5,015 bases of DNA from Rikenellaceae bacterium. GTDB lineage: Bacteria; Bacteroidota; Bacteroidia; Bacteroidales; UBA932. Shown here piece by piece: positions 1 through 5,015 of the stretch (position 1 is the stretch's first letter; every line of letters starts with the position of its first letter). The position numbers and the translations under genes are program-made. The stretch lies in assembly GCA_900769385.1 (NCBI GenBank), contig CAAGGO010000035.1:1-5015 (forward strand). Direction: 5' to 3'. Below the pieces are notes generated by a model. The model was not told the DNA's origin, ran no database searches, and saw only the letters and a program-made list of their open reading frames with translations.

Positions 1-878
1 GGATTCAGGTGCGGCTTGTCTTCCTGCAAACGGGTATTCCATCTCTCCGTAAAGATGAATGTTTCCGGTGCTGCCACTATCAACTCCCCAGGCCGAGCAT
101 TATTTTCCACCGCCTCCTTTGCCAGATCCAGCAGCTGATGGGTCTGCTGAAGTTGTGTAAGTTTTCCAAACTTCTCTGTATATGGGTCTATATTTGGCTG
201 CAGCACTGCAAACTGTGCAGGCTTCTCCGCTTCCCGACAGTTATAGTACATTATATGGGAAACAATCATCGGGAAGAAAATTATTACTGCAAGGGCAGCT
301 ACTGATACCCTGATTGGCTTTTGTCTGTTTTTTAGGAGTATGATTCTGTGGATGAGCATATTGGAAAGTAGAATCCACAATGAACCGCCCAACAGGCCGG
401 TGAATTCATACCACTGTATGTGTTTTACTGAAGTGGCAAAACTGTTGCCCAGGATAAGCCAGGGCCAGTTGATCTGCCAGGTCTGGTAAGAATGTTCCCA
501 CGCCAACCACACTATGCAGAAGAACAAATACGGAAGAAATCCGTTTGTAAATCTGCGCATCCAACGGAACAGGGTGAAGATGATGGCCATCTGCAGGGTA
601 TTGAGGATAAATGCCGCCAAAGCTCCGCCAGGTGTTGCAAACCATACCCAATAAGTGGTGATGAGATTCCATACCAGGAATGAGATGTATGCTATATGGA
701 AGAAGCGTTTTTTGCCGCTGTTATAGGCCAGCTGCTCCGCCAGGAACAACGGGACAAGGGCTATGAGCGACACAACTCCAGTGTGGGGAATTATGTATGG
801 AATGGACAACAGAATGGATGATGACAGGGCCAACAGCCATATCTGCAGATTTATTTTTTTGTTTTTAGTGGTCTCCAT
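1..878 (-). CDS. lnt: Apolipoprotein N-acyltransferase, N-terminal part (cut by left window edge)
   Basis: Lnt is an inner-membrane enzyme that transfers a fatty acid from a phospholipid to the N-terminal cysteine of lipoproteins, the last step of their maturation. The minus frame is open from ATG at 876-878 to the window edge (292 codons), and an in-frame TAG lies 15 nt before the ATG. Residues about 11-210 are strongly hydrophobic, with several membrane spans and the aromatic segment NWPWLILGNSFA (137-148). The nitrilase-like domain begins near residue 222 with VLQPNID. PETF at 271-274 places E272 where the catalytic glutamate of the Glu-Lys-Cys triad belongs (E267 in E. coli). The lysine and cysteine lie beyond the window. 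Family members are about 510-540 residues, so a little over half is present. I checked the frame at several points and saw no frameshift. It is divergent from the LysE gene. Confidence 0.93.
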   Translation of the reverse strand, partial: METTKNKKINLQIWLLALSSSILLSIPYIIPHTGVVSLIALVPLFLAEQLAYNSGKKRFFHIAYISFLVWNLITTYWVWFATPGGALAAFILNTLQMAIIFTLFRWMRRFTNGFLPYLFFCIVWLAWEHSYQTWQINWPWLILGNSFATSVKHIQWYEFTGLLGGSLWILLSNMLIHRIILLKNRQKPIRVSVAALAVIIFFPMIVSHIMYYNCREAEKPAQFAVLQPNIDPYTEKFGKLTQLQQTHQLLDLAKEAVENNARPGELIVAAPETFIFTERWNTRLQEDKPHLN

Positions 879-901
879 TTTATTAAAAGGCTAAAAAATA
901 C

Positions 902-909
902 TAATTTTG
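902..909 (+). promoter_or_regulatory. Candidate -7 element for the LysE-family gene
   Basis: TAATTTTG fits the Bacteroidota -7 consensus TAnnTTTG. A TTTA at 879-882, 19 bp upstream, is one base from the -33 consensus TTTG and at the expected spacing. Transcription would start near 915 and leave a leader of about 40 nt. The -33 part would touch the lnt start codon. This is a consensus match only. Confidence 0.4.
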
Positions 910-938
910 CCCCGTTAAACCGGGATTTTCATTTAACG

Positions 939-946
939 CAAATATA
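939..946 (-). promoter_or_regulatory. Candidate -7 element for lnt
   Basis: On the minus strand this reads TATATTTG, fitting TAnnTTTG. Transcription would start near 932, about 54 nt before the lnt ATG. The nearest TTTG upstream (972-975, plus-strand coordinates) is 25 bp away rather than the usual 19-21, so the match is incomplete. Confidence 0.33.
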
Positions 947-954
947 CTAAATTT

Positions 955-1599
955 ATGATTACCACTCTTATCAAAGGATTCATTGTAGGTATGGGAGCAT
1001 CCATTCCCCTTGGCCCGCTTGGTGTACTTTGCGTTCAGAAGACCCTTAGCAAAGGGCGCAACTGCGGTTTCATTACCGGACTGGGAGCATCTGCTTCCGA
1101 TACCCTTTATGCAGCCATTTCGCTGATGGGTCTGGCTTTCATCCAGGATATCATAAATGAGAATTTCAATTGGGTAATGCTTTTGGGCGGCCTTATAATC
1201 ATGTTCATTGGAGTTAAGATTTATCTTACCAATCCTATCAAACAGATAAGGCAGAAACACAAGAACAAGAAGCACGTGGAGGATTTCCTTGAAGCTTTCT
1301 TTATGACAATCACCAATCCCGGTGCAATCTTCCTTATCCTTGGTCTTTTTGCCGCTGTAGGTATTGAAATGAACAGTTCAATAACCAAGGGCACACTGGT
1401 AACTACCCTTTGGGGTGTGTTTGCCGGCTCCGCTGCCTGGTGGTTCATCCTCAGCACAGGCATCAATGTATTCCGCAAAAGGTTCAGAATCAAACAGCTT
1501 ATTATGATCAACCGCATCTCCGGCATTGTTATCTTTGTGCTGGGCCTTATCTCAATGTGCAACGGCGCATTTGAGCTTATCATGCAGGCGGCAAAGTAA
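955..1599 (+). CDS. LysE-family amino acid exporter / translocator
   Basis: This is a 214-residue inner-membrane protein of the LysE family, whose characterised members export amino acids such as lysine, arginine, homoserine or threonine. The substrate cannot be inferred here. About six hydrophobic segments can be seen: roughly residues 4-26, 38-62, 73-91, 111-136, 145-170 and 183-201. The charged loop at 96-110 (KQIRQKHKNKKHVED) separates the third and fourth. Family hallmarks are the early PLGPLG (18-23), the stretch GFITGLGASASD (38-49), and TNP (120-122) in the fourth segment. The length is typical. ATG at 955 is chosen because it starts directly before the first membrane span. No ribosome binding site is evident. 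The gene is divergent from lnt and separated from the next gene by 118 bp containing a palindrome, so it is probably monocistronic. Confidence 0.88.
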   Translation: MITTLIKGFIVGMGASIPLGPLGVLCVQKTLSKGRNCGFITGLGASASDTLYAAISLMGLAFIQDIINENFNWVMLLGGLIIMFIGVKIYLTNPIKQIRQKHKNKKHVEDFLEAFFMTITNPGAIFLILGLFAAVGIEMNSSITKGTLVTTLWGVFAGSAAWWFILSTGINVFRKRFRIKQLIMINRISGIVIFVLGLISMCNGAFELIMQAAK

Positions 1600-1615
1600 T
1601 CTTTTTCCCTTTAGA

Positions 1616-1644
1616 TTCCTGGGCGGTGGTGATGTTCCTGGGCG
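1616..1644. repeat. Short direct repeat TTCCTGGGCG, two copies
   Basis: Exact 10-bp copies lie at 1616-1625 and 1635-1644, 19 bp apart start to start, just after the LysE stop codon and before the 32-bp palindrome. They could be paired protein-binding sites or chance. Confidence 0.35.
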
Positions 1645-1646
1645 AG

Positions 1647-1678
1647 TTTGCGCAGAAAATGGCCATTTTTTGCACAAA
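1647..1678. terminator. 32-bp near-perfect palindrome, possible terminator or dispersed palindromic element
   Basis: The 16-base halves 1647-1662 and 1663-1678 are complementary except for one C/A mismatch (1651/1674) and one G/T wobble (1655/1670). The centre AAAATGGCCATTTT (1656-1669) is perfect. As RNA it would form a long stem closed by a GGCC loop, 47 nt after the LysE stop. It lacks a clean U-tract after the stem, although the right arm itself contains six T. A terminator for the LysE gene is one reading. An operator for the gene at 1718 or a copy of a dispersed palindromic repeat fit equally well. Confidence 0.45.
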
Positions 1679-1717
1679 GTTTCTGAGTAAAGAAATAATA
1701 CATAAATCGCATTTTGT

Positions 1718-2017
1718 ATGAATAAAATACGTATTACAGCAATACGGCAGACGGTATATCCGGACTTGATGGCCCAATACGAGAATCCTATTGAACACGC
1801 CTGCGATGTAAAGGTGGGCCAGCAGTGGATTTCTGTTGATGGTGAATGTCCCGATGGGATGTGCCCTTCTGCCTGGTCTTCAATGAGGGAGTTCGTGGAG
1901 TCTTTGTCCAAAGGAGAAGGTAATTTTTACGACGGATGGATGAAAAACCCTATGAGTGCGATGATCAGTTGCAATGACGGTTTCCGTCCATTCAGTTTCT
2001 ACATTGAGGTCATTTGA
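1718..2017 (+). CDS. TIGR04076-type small cysteine-containing protein, function unknown
   Basis: This 99-residue protein, probably cytoplasmic, has no signal peptide or membrane span. I recognise the TIGR04076 pattern: an N-terminal beta-strand (KIRITAIRQT), an acidic region after Y14, a central CPDGMCPSAW (44-53) and a C-terminal signature running from GWMKNP (73-78) through SCNDGFRPFSF (84-94). Four cysteines (C29, C44, C49, C85) could bind a metal or form disulfides, but no function is established to my knowledge. Length and ending agree with the family. ATG at 1718 is the only good start. The upstream palindrome at 1647-1678 may mark a transcription boundary. The GH3 gene begins 31 bp downstream on the same strand, so co-transcription is plausible. 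The family assignment is from memory of the motif. Confidence 0.8.
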   Translation: MNKIRITAIRQTVYPDLMAQYENPIEHACDVKVGQQWISVDGECPDGMCPSAWSSMREFVESLSKGEGNFYDGWMKNPMSAMISCNDGFRPFSFYIEVI

Positions 2018-2048
2018 ATTAGTTGCATCAAAAGGAATAGAGAATAAT

Positions 2049-4331
2049 ATGACAAAGTTTTTGAATAGGGCTGCAAAGTTCTTGCTTCTGCTTTTTGCCT
2101 TAGTTCCAGCATCAATGTTGGCGGAAGGCAATTCATCACTATCGGGAATATATAAATATCCTTCACAGGAGAAGATAAACAAACAGGTTGATTCTGTGTT
2201 CCGCAAACTCTCTACAAGGGAGAAGATTGCCCAAATTATGGTAATCAACTTTACCTCCAAGGAGAGCAATGAAATTTTTGAGACGCAGAAAAGACTTGTA
2301 AAGAAGGAAAAAATAGGTGGTGTTATTCCACTTGGAGATGTTTCCTTTTATAATGCGGTGCAGAAACTGAATACCCTCAACAAGCTGGCAAAGATTCCTA
2401 TGCTCGTTACACTGGATGCTGAGTGGGGTGCCAGTATGCGTTGGCCTGGGATTCCTGCTTTCCAATATTTTATACAGATGGGTGCCTTGAGCAGCGATTC
2501 CCTTGTTTATGAGGTGGGGAAATCCATTGCACAGGAGTGTCGTGCGCTTAAGGTTCAGGTGAACTATTCTCCGGATGTGGATCTGAACAATAACCCTGAC
2601 AGGCACATTGTGCACTTCAGGTCTTTTGGAGAAGACAAGGAGAAGGCAAGCAGATTTGGCATTGCAATGATGCACGGCTTGCAGGATGGCGGTGTTGCCA
2701 CTTCTGCCAAACATTTTCCGGGTCACGGAGATACTGATGTGGATTCACATCTTGCACTTCCGCTGCTGCCATACTCAAGACAGAGGCTGGACAGCATAGA
2801 GCTTTATCCTTTCAGACGTATTATTGCAGAGGGGGTAGATATGGTTATGGTAGGCCATATGAGTATACCTGCCCTTGATTCAACTGGAACCCCTTCTTCC
2901 ATCTCCAAACCAATTGTAACAGGACTGTTGAGGGAGGAAATGGGCTTCAACGGAATAATCATCACAGATGCCCTTGATATGTTCGGCGTTTCCAAGGAGA
3001 GTGGCCTTGAGAAGAAATACATACCGCTGGCAGCATTTAAGGCTGGTGTGGATATCCTCCTTATGCCGGAGGATGTTGAGAACTCAATAACTATCATTGA
3101 GGAGGCTCTTGAAAACGGTGAGATTACTATGGAGGAGCTGGATTTGAAAGTAAAGAAGATGCTTGCCCTAAAATCCCGTCTGGGAGTATTTGAGAAGAGT
3201 TATGACCCTATAATAGATATGAACAAGCTGAACCGTTTTATGGATCAGGATCTTAAGGACGGCGTAATGGACAAAAAGCTCAATCTTATAAAGAGGGTAT
3301 CTAAAGAGACAATGACTCTTGTGTTCAATGACAACTCCGCCGGATACGGTATCCCTGTCTCCTTTGAGAACAAGAAAGTTGCTTATGTAGGTTTCAGGCA
3401 TCCTGAGTTAGGACACGAGTTTGGAGTATTGGCAAACAGATACGGAAAGGTTGACACATTGCTTTTTTCAAACAATGCCTCTTTGGAGGAGCTTAAGATT
3501 GCACGTGAGAAATTCAAAGAGTATGACCTTATTATTTTCGGATACAACGGAACAGAGCTTCGCGCCAGTACAAACTACGGAATAAAACCGGAAGAGATCA
3601 ACTTCATTACCGATTGGGCAGCACAGCAACCAATGATAGTAATGTATTTTGGAACTCCATATGCCATCCCATTCATATCTTCAATTGAAAACTTTACTGC
3701 ATTTGTAGTTGGTTATGCTCCAAGTCAGGCAAATGTCTTTGCAGCAACACAGCTCGTATTTGGAGGCATTCCAGCAAAAGGTGTCCTTCCTGTCTCAACC
3801 GCCCGTTTCAAAGAGGGGGAATCAGTTCTTATTCCCGACAGATTCAGAGAAGAATACCATCATTTTGCAGGATCCAAAGATGATTCGTTAAGCCTTATCC
3901 AGTATGATATGAAGGAGATGGGAGCTGCACTCACCCTGCTGCCTCAGGTCTCAGAACTTGTGGCAGGCAACAAAATAAGACTCTCAAATAGAGTTGGCGA
4001 GCTTCTTGGTGAGGATGCGGCTGGAGCAACAATGAGTATAGCAGAAATTTTGTCGGGATACAAAAACAGTGATTGTGCAGATGTACTTAAAGCCCTTTTG
4101 GCCAAATACCGCAGCTACATTTCAATAGAAGAGGCTGCCTGTGAAATGTTCTCAAAACTTGGAATGCACAGCACAGCAATTGACGGCACTGTGGTAACCA
4201 CAGCTTATGACTACAACAAATTCCTGTTTACAGTAAACAATGGCGGCAAATATGCCGGCAAACAGATCTTGTCTCCTAAAGCTGCAGAACTGGTACTGGA
4301 GTTTATGAACAAGGGGTGCAGTGAGCAGTAA
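2049..4331 (+). CDS. Secreted NagZ-like GH3 beta-N-acetylhexosaminidase with a vestigial beta-lactamase-type C-terminal domain
   Basis: This 760-residue GH3 enzyme probably removes N-acetylglucosamine from peptidoglycan fragments or similar glycans in the periplasm. ATG at 2049 is preferred to the in-frame ATG at 1974, which overlaps the previous gene, because it starts a Sec signal peptide: basic K3, R7, K10, core FLLLLFALV, cleavage near A21-A25, no lipobox cysteine. The GH3 N-terminal barrel spans about 45-375. It shows TLDAEWG (121-127), substrate-loop RSFGED (191-196), KHFPGHGDTDVDSH (221-234) with the NagZ Asp-His dyad D232/H234, and ITDALDM (305-311) with predicted nucleophile D307. 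A GH3 C-terminal domain covers about 415-600. Residues about 615-755 resemble the serine-hydrolase domain fused to this enzyme in many Bacteroidota, but the Ser-x-x-Lys position reads E623-M-G-A626 and much of the domain is missing. Full fusions are near 1,000 residues. The hydrolase call is firm. The dead-domain reading is by eye. Confidence 0.9.
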   Translation: MTKFLNRAAKFLLLLFALVPASMLAEGNSSLSGIYKYPSQEKINKQVDSVFRKLSTREKIAQIMVINFTSKESNEIFETQKRLVKKEKIGGVIPLGDVSFYNAVQKLNTLNKLAKIPMLVTLDAEWGASMRWPGIPAFQYFIQMGALSSDSLVYEVGKSIAQECRALKVQVNYSPDVDLNNNPDRHIVHFRSFGEDKEKASRFGIAMMHGLQDGGVATSAKHFPGHGDTDVDSHLALPLLPYSRQRLDSIELYPFRRIIAEGVDMVMVGHMSIPALDSTGTPSSISKPIVTGLLREEMGFNGIIITDALDMFGVSKESGLEKKYIPLAAFKAGVDILLMPEDVENSITIIEEALENGEITMEELDLKVKKMLALKSRLGVFEKSYDPIIDMNKLNRFMDQDLKDGVMDKKLNLIKRVSKETMTLVFNDNSAGYGIPVSFENKKVAYVGFRHPELGHEFGVLANRYGKVDTLLFSNNASLEELKIAREKFKEYDLIIFGYNGTELRASTNYGIKPEEINFITDWAAQQPMIVMYFGTPYAIPFISSIENFTAFVVGYAPSQANVFAATQLVFGGIPAKGVLPVSTARFKEGESVLIPDRFREEYHHFAGSKDDSLSLIQYDMKEMGAALTLLPQVSELVAGNKIRLSNRVGELLGEDAAGATMSIAEILSGYKNSDCADVLKALLAKYRSYISIEEAACEMFSKLGMHSTAIDGTVVTTAYDYNKFLFTVNNGGKYAGKQILSPKAAELVLEFMNKGCSEQ
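3891..4313 (+). other. Degenerate serine-hydrolase (beta-lactamase / PBP-like) domain within the GH3 protein
   Basis: This covers residues about 615-755. YDMKEMGAALTLLPQV (619-634) aligns by eye with the family pattern YDLASxTKxxATLPAx, with E623 and A626 replacing the catalytic Ser and Lys. Later pieces still match: RLSNRVGELL (644-653), MSIAEILS (662-669), FSKLGM (701-706) and GGKYAGKQILSP (732-743). The Tyr-x-Asn region and the final part with the HTG-type motif are absent. The comparison patterns are from memory. Confidence 0.55.
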
Positions 4332-4354
4332 GAAGCCAGTTACGTCTTCAGGCC

Positions 4355-4431
4355 GGTAAAAACAGATTATGAGTAAAAGCCTACCCCGCTGAAATTGTTT
4401 TGGTAAAAAACACCATCCACACTTACCCCGC
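4355..4431. repeat. Pair of degenerate direct repeats with shared ends (GGTAAAAA ... TACCCCGC)
   Basis: Copies at 4355-4389 (35 nt) and 4402-4431 (30 nt) both begin GGTAAAAA and end with TACCCCGC. Their interiors differ in sequence and length. The exact shared 9-mer TACCCCGCT lies at 4382-4390 and 4424-4432. The second copy runs into the inverted repeat that follows. Confidence 0.45.
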
Positions 4432-4468
4432 TCAGAAGAGTGTCTGAAGGGGGTGACTGTGGAAGATG
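4411..4468. repeat. Imperfect 26-bp inverted repeat with 6-nt loop
   Basis: Arms 4411-4436 and 4443-4468 match at 20 of 26 positions when one is reverse-complemented, around the loop AGAGTG. It would form a long hairpin with a TCAGA/TCTGA top and a CCCC/GGGG middle. It lies 80 nt after the GH3 stop and could end that transcript, although no T-run follows. Confidence 0.55.
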
Positions 4469-4541
4469 CAGACTGACAGGTGGTATCATCCACGCACAAC
4501 CCCTCTACAGCTATCTCTGGTGCAAGTAACTGTGGAAGATG
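4414..4541. repeat. Two 55-nt direct-repeat units with conserved ends and variable core
   Basis: Units 4414-4468 and 4487-4541 are both exactly 55 nt, 73 bp apart start to start, with 18 nt between them. Both begin CATCCAC and end in the exact 13-mer ACTGTGGAAGATG, while the middle is poorly conserved. The two ends are roughly inverted relative to each other, as in small palindromic or MITE-like elements. Confidence 0.5.
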
Positions 4542-4555
4542 AATTTCACTAGCGC

Positions 4556-4567
4556 GCCCACGTGGGC
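4556..4567. repeat. 12-bp perfect palindrome GCCCACGTGGGC
   Basis: A perfect GC-rich palindrome centred on CACGTG, in contrast to the A/T-rich intergenic sequence elsewhere in the window. Nearby, CCCCCT at 4577-4582 and AGGGGG at 4594-4599 can pair across an 11-nt loop. Role unknown. Confidence 0.4.
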
Positions 4568-4603
4568 ACCGCAAATCCCCCTTGAGGTGGTGCAGGGGGG
4601 TGA

Positions 4604-4744
4604 GACTTATCTCCACTGGATAAAAAAATTCTGCAAAAAGGTTTTCAACCGTTTTGAATGCCTTCAGCTGACAGGTATATTAACCGTTGGGTGAGCAGTG
4701 GTGTGATTGAGAAAGTTGGGCATGGGGAGTTTAGGATTAAGTAA
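4604..4744 (+). pseudogene. Decayed gene end, winged-helix-like C-terminal fragment
   Basis: One plus frame reads LSPLDKKILQKGFQPF, then a TGA stop at 4655-4657, then MPSADRYINRWVSSGVIEKV (4658-4717) and a GHGEFRIK ending with TAA at 4742-4744. The second part has the look of a helix-turn-helix or winged-helix end (sADRYInrWvssGvIEKvghGefR), as in C-termini of some Bacteroidota primase/helicase-like (DUF3987-type) proteins. That family link is a guess. Upstream the frame is closed by TGA at 4601-4603 and 4580-4582, so no full gene exists. The 28-codon piece from ATG 4658 could in theory be a tiny gene, but a remnant of a larger, possibly mobile-element-borne gene is more likely. It converges on the TraB/GumN gene with 12 bp between the stops. 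Confidence 0.45.
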
Positions 4745-4756
4745 TTACAATATGAA

Positions 4757-5015
4757 CTACTTAACTATAGGTTTGACGTTATATCCTGCTTTTTCCAAGA
4801 GCTTTATCATACCCTTTTCTCCAGGAAGATGTCCAGATCCAACAACAAACAATGAGGATTGTACAGGAAGAAGTTCCACAATCTGCTTTTTCCAGTTCTT
4901 GTTTCTCTCAGATACAAGAGCGTCATACTCATAACGTGTCATCTGATCTTTGAAAACACTCCACAATGCATCAAGATCCTGTGACTTGTACGCAGCTGTA
5001 AGTTCAATCATCAAC
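4757..5015 (-). CDS. TraB/GumN-family protein, C-terminal part (cut by right window edge)
   Basis: The frame enters from the right edge and ends at TAG (4757-4759), giving the last 85 or so residues. The sequence matches the C-terminus of the TraB/GumN family: a helical part with AAYKSQDLDALW, then the core motif SERNKNWKKQI, then FVVGSGHLPGEKGMIKLLEKAGY, ending in a VKPIV strand. In this family the ER-N-W motif and the GxxHLxG motif pair with an N-terminal GxxH as putative metal or active-site residues, and some members are considered peptidase-like. The function is not settled. Full proteins are near 290 residues, often with a signal peptide, so about 30% is present. The true start lies outside the window, and the Met at 5009-5011 is internal. 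No terminator is evident after the stop. Confidence 0.85.
   Translation of the reverse strand, partial: LMIELTAAYKSQDLDALWSVFKDQMTRYEYDALVSERNKNWKKQIVELLPVQSSLFVVGSGHLPGEKGMIKLLEKAGYNVKPIVK

Larger units (their letters stand above)
879..954. promoter_or_regulatory. Divergent promoter region between lnt and the LysE-family gene
   Basis: These 76 A/T-rich bases separate two divergent start codons and must carry or overlap both promoters. Candidate -7 elements fitting the Bacteroidota consensus TAnnTTTG occur once on each strand, at 902-909 (plus) and 939-946 (minus). A 7-bp inverted repeat lies between them: CGTTAAA at 913-919 and TTTAACG at 932-938. No Shine-Dalgarno sequence precedes either ATG, as is usual in this phylum. 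Confidence 0.55.
4332..4603. other. Non-coding stretch rich in imperfect repeats and palindromes
   Basis: There is no believable gene between the GH3 stop and the decayed gene at 4604. The stretch holds the repeat pair at 4355-4431, an inverted repeat at 4411-4468, a repeat pair at 4414-4541 and GC-rich palindromes at 4556-4599. A 51-codon plus-strand frame (4539-4694) and a long minus-strand frame across the region lack recognisable protein features. The region resembles an accumulation of intergenic repeat elements or an old insertion scar. Confidence 0.6.

Noticed and set aside
406..683. Small frames on both strands in the first 700 bases
   Set aside because: The intact lnt reading frame covers this stretch with clear family motifs, so these are shadows in other frames.
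901..1583. Minus-strand frames opposite the LysE gene
   Set aside because: They are mirror images of the conserved LysE coding sequence with no family features of their own.
1974..2048. Longer GH3 start giving 25 extra N-terminal residues
   Set aside because: It overlaps the TIGR04076 gene by 44 bp and would put a non-hydrophobic extension before an obvious signal peptide that begins at ATG 2049.
4414..4541. CRISPR array or integron attC sites from the spaced 55-nt repeats
   Set aside because: There are only two units, with diverged cores and an 18-nt gap, no third repeat, no cas genes, and no attC core sites.
4152..4616. 154-codon minus-strand frame over the GH3 3' end and the repeat region
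   Set aside because: It is antisense to a conserved gene, its remainder is made of repeats and GC-rich palindromes, and it shows no recognisable domain.
4539..4694. 51-codon plus-strand frame across the repeat/pseudogene junction
   Set aside because: The protein has no recognisable features and overlaps the more convincing winged-helix-like frame.
4707..4934. 75-codon plus-strand frame at the right end
   Set aside because: It is antisense to the TraB/GumN C-terminus, whose ER-N-W and HLPGE motifs identify the real gene.
1..5015. A new multi-gene defence or biosynthetic system
   Set aside because: The genes are housekeeping or common families in mixed orientations. Only one pair could be an operon, and nothing points to a joint new function.

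Overview
The window looks like chromosomal DNA of a member of the Bacteroidota, probably Bacteroidales. The evidence is moderate G+C content, start codons behind A/T-rich leaders with no clear Shine-Dalgarno sequence, sequences fitting the Bacteroidota -7 element (TAnnTTTG), and a large secreted GH3 enzyme of the type that this phylum often fuses to a serine-hydrolase domain. The genus cannot be read from the sequence.

Layout. Positions 1-878 (minus) hold the N-terminal 292 codons of apolipoprotein N-acyltransferase (lnt), cut by the left edge. A 76-bp divergent promoter region (879-954) separates it from a LysE-family exporter (955-1599, plus). A 118-bp gap follows, containing a short direct repeat and a 32-bp near-perfect palindrome. 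Next come a small four-cysteine protein of the TIGR04076 type (1718-2017, plus) and, 31 bp later, a secreted NagZ-like GH3 N-acetylhexosaminidase (2049-4331, plus). The C-terminal part of the GH3 protein appears to be a shrunken, catalytically dead beta-lactamase-type domain.

Positions 4332-4756 contain no intact gene. They hold a cluster of imperfect direct and inverted repeats (4355-4541), GC-rich palindromes (4556-4599) and a decayed gene end that reads like a winged-helix C-terminus (4604-4744). The right edge (4757-5015, minus) carries the C-terminus of a TraB/GumN-family protein.

How the genes relate. Lnt finishes lipoprotein maturation in the inner membrane, and the GH3 enzyme probably trims peptidoglycan or other GlcNAc-containing glycans in the periplasm, so the theme is loosely cell envelope. 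LysE and TIGR04076 have no visible functional tie to them. Only the TIGR04076-GH3 pair is close enough to suggest co-transcription. No defence system, CRISPR array, RNA gene or intact mobile element was seen. The most notable observations are the dead domain on the GH3 enzyme and the repeat cluster beside a broken gene.
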